A stretch of DNA of 64,000 nt, from NCBI GenBank assembly GCA_028023455.1, contig JAQFVV010006245.1, positions 6,629,276 to 6,693,275 on the forward strand, given 5' to 3'. This DNA is from Epiperipatus broadwayi. Its lineage: Eukaryota > Onychophora > Udeonychophora > Euonychophora > Peripatidae. This document shows, piece by piece, positions 62,115 through 64,000 of the stretch. Under the pieces are notes generated by a model. It saw nothing but the letters and a program-made list of their open reading frames with translations, was not told where the DNA came from and ran no database searches. Position numbers and translations under genes: made by a program. Each line of letters opens with the position of its first letter. Position 1 is the first letter of the stretch.

Positions 62115-62845
62115 TAAAACACAGATAAAGACACTGTAAAAGACATATGACCCCCAAGTTTGTCTTTTACAATGCTTTATTTATCGATTTCAAAAATATC
62201 TGGTGATTTGGAAGTTATTAAGAATATCTATAATAAATATTACACATGTAAGAAAAATGAAATTGATATATGTATTTAATTAAAAAACAGATACATTAAT
62301 CTTTAACTATAATTTAAAGTTTATGCCTTTGTTAGAGTTAATCTCTAGTATAATAAATAATTAGTGATAATCATTACTGCATTTATCCTGATTATATAAC
62401 ATCAAAGTTGTGGATGGGGTTAAGTTTAACATTTATAAATCAAAATATAATAATTTACTATTAATAAATACAGAACATAAAATAAAGATATATATGAGGA
62501 TGATGACCTGGACTAACTGACAAGTACTAGTTCAGCACAAAATGCATCTTTGGATCATTTGTCTTTTATAGTGTCTTTATTCATATCTTTTAAAAATATA
62601 GTTATTACGAACATCTATAATAAATATTACACATGGAAAAAAAAAAGTTGAATTATTCTATGTGTACACTTAATTAAAAAAAAGATTTATTAATACTTTA
62701 ATTGAGGTTTAAAATTTGTTTGTGCTAGAGATAATACCTAGTTTAATAAATGATTAGTGATAAACATTACTGTATTTATCTAGAGTGGATCATGTCGAAG
62801 TTATGGATGGGATAAGTTTGATATCTTTAAGTCAAAATGTAAAAA
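62115..62845 (+). mobile_element. Hammerhead-element family F1, tandem dimer
   Basis: Two direct units. Unit 1 (about 62115-62498) starts with a short snap-back whose arms (GTAAAAGACA and TGTCTTTTAC) meet at CCCCCAAG/TTTGTC, and lacks the ribozyme. Unit 2 (about 62499-62845) starts with a hammerhead relic. Bodies repeat in order: TCTATAATAAATATTACACAT, CAGATACATTAAT/AAGATTTATTAAT, TTAGTGATAA(T/A)CATTACTG and GTGGATGGGG/ATGGATGGGA. The unit length is about 350-380 bp, a typical retrozyme monomer size. No open frame. Confidence 0.7.
62502..62560 (+). ncRNA. Decayed hammerhead ribozyme, family F1
   Basis: Aligns base for base with the 29.34 kb ribozyme: GATGACCTGG, core CUGACAA (62517-62523), stem II remnant, AAAA in place of GAAA, then the intact AUGCAUC cleavage segment. 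G8 and G12, both catalytic in hammerheads, are now A, so it should be inactive. The CACAAAA here against an inferred ancestral CACGAAA fits decay of a CpG. Confidence 0.65.
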
Positions 62846-63399
62846 TAAAAAAATAATATAGTATTCTTTATGATTACATCCACTATAAGGTGTGACAATT
62901 TAATTCTCAGAATGGCCATATAATGCCACCCGTATAGTAATTTTATTAAAATCATGTCAGTATACATGATTGATCATGTATTTCAAGCTGATATTAGTTA
63001 TTAGTTAGCTATTGGGAAAGTAATAAAGATTGAGTGATTGACATTTTGAGCAGTATATTAGCATTAAATTTTGTGTAAAAATCAGGGAAAATGTGCATGA
63101 GTGACACAAATAATTCAAAGTTGGACAAGATGAGAAGGATAACCTCAGAAATGAATAAAAGTAATGAATGACATTAATATAAAGAGCCCAAGACAATACA
63201 ATCTGATAGATGATTAAGTGTACATTAATAACTAAAAATTATAGATTAATTGGGAAATGATTAGACTAATTTTAAATGAAGAATTGGGTATGTGAAAGAT
63301 TTCTGCAAAAGTTATCTCAGATTTTAACAAATAAACAGAAGTAACAACTGAAGTTATAGATGATGAAACAATACTTTTCATACAATCCAGCAACAAAAC
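62846..63399. other. No intact gene
   Basis: AT-rich. May include the decayed N-terminal part of the mariner remnant that follows, but no motif is visible. Confidence 0.35.
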
Positions 63400-63780
63400 A
63401 TTAGAACATGTAGTGGAATCTCTGAATGCACTATGCATTAAAAAGCATGAATGTACAACTCACAATTTACTATGCTGGTATGCTACCTTCTGACAATGCT
63501 CCAAATTAAAGTGGGTTTATAATGAGACTGACCAAAAAAAAAAAGATTACTCAATTAAATCATTCTGTCTTTTCACCTAATTTAACTTCTTGTGACTTTT
63601 GACTATTTCCAGAATTAAAAACTGTGCTGAAGAGATAAAGATTTTAGGTGCTGATTTAGAGTGTATTCACCAGCATTTTGAATTGTAATGACCACCCAGA
63701 ACCACTGCTAAAATGACATTGAATAATCCGCACAGGGTTGCTTGAATGTGTCAGCAGTGGGTTTTAGGCGGACCTTAGAA
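63400..63780 (+). pseudogene. mariner-family transposase remnant (C-terminal catalytic part)
   Basis: The plus strand at 63480-63630 reads YAGMLPSDNAPN, then TKKKKITQLNHS, then FSPNLTSCDF and LFPELKTVLKR. This matches the mariner/IS630 catalytic region, whose usual pattern is DNAPxH, then HPPYSPDLAPCDFFLFPKLK. The second and third catalytic aspartates (in SDNAP at 63492 and in SCDF) are preserved with about 33 residues between them, near the DD34D spacing of mariner. Stops and shifts make it inactive. N-terminal helix-turn-helix and TIRs were not found. Confidence 0.7.
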
Positions 63781-64000
63781 TTCAAAATGGCAGTGAGGGC
63801 ATTCTAAACACTAAACATTTATAACTTTTAAAATACGAATGTTATTACAATAATGGCACAGCAAAGTGCCAAAGTATGCAGGGAGAGGGATGTTTTTGAT
63901 ATGAAGTACCGTCCCCATAAGCACGTTAGAATAACAAAATTGATCATATCAAGCGTATAATTTCGAAAAAAGAAAAGGTTTTACATAACTTCTAAAATAC
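63781..64000. other. No gene seen
   Basis: Short AT-rich end of the window, nothing recognisable. Confidence 0.4.

Noticed and set aside
1-64000. CRISPR arrays, operons, ribosome binding sites or bacterial promoters
   Set aside because: The spliced exon, LINEs, hAT, mariner and SINE-like elements show a metazoan genome. The repeats present are not evenly spaced short direct repeats.

Overview
This 64 kb window is AT-rich (roughly 70% or more by eye) metazoan nuclear DNA, most likely from an invertebrate. No species is claimed. I found one host-gene exon. It is 92 nt on the minus strand at 43892-43983, has consensus splice sites, and encodes part of the N-terminal F-BAR region of an FCHO1/FCHO2-type endocytic protein. 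The rest of the window reads as two long introns of that gene, packed with decayed and nested mobile elements. None of the longer open frames looks like an intact host gene.

Layout. 1-2.9 kb: featureless AT-rich DNA. 2.9-9.2 kb: 3' end of a LINE with a zinc-knuckle, a decayed minus-strand hAT/ZBED5-like pseudogene, a 1.2 kb TIR element with an exact 8-bp target duplication, and a minus-strand RTE-type LINE. 15.9-20.7 kb: 5' half of an RTE LINE followed by a decayed transposase-like pseudogene that is itself split by a fold-back element. 21.0-27.4 kb: a tRNA-headed inverted element, an RT fragment, an inverted/tandem hammerhead element locus, a tRNA-Gly-like pseudogene and a third fold-back copy. 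28.8-31.3 kb: a hammerhead-ribozyme element and a tandem/inverted repeat family enclosing a LINE end. 32.4-41.2 kb: a repeat-rich block bounded by short inverted termini in (TA)n, holding a 283-bp tandem duplication and a pogo/Tigger-like TIR element with a nested hAT MITE. 43.9 kb: FCHO exon. 44.9-54.1 kb: two more RTE copies, one split by a solo LTR, and a complete hAT element with a ZBED/FAM200-like pseudogene. 54.9-64.0 kb: a long hairpin, an old dispersed repeat, a second zinc-knuckle LINE end, a tandem hammerhead element and a mariner transposase remnant.

The most interesting system is a group of small non-coding elements built around hammerhead-ribozyme-type RNA motifs. The best copy (29341-29399) satisfies the type I hammerhead plan: 7-nt CUGAUGA box, 6-bp stem II, GAAA, minimal stem III with 2-nt loop, an AUC cleavage triplet and a two-part stem I. 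The same family occurs as tandem and inverted units near 23.2-24.5 kb and 62.1-62.8 kb. At two loci the inverted arm starts at or within a few nucleotides of the predicted self-cleavage site. A second family (18.65, 21.0 and 27.2 kb) has a tRNA-like Pol III head, a hammerhead-like hairpin whose stem II keeps pairing while changing sequence, and tails duplicated in inverted orientation at both ends; two copies have 12-21 bp target duplications. These resemble retrozymes and Penelope-like element termini, but no autonomous partner is recognisable here.
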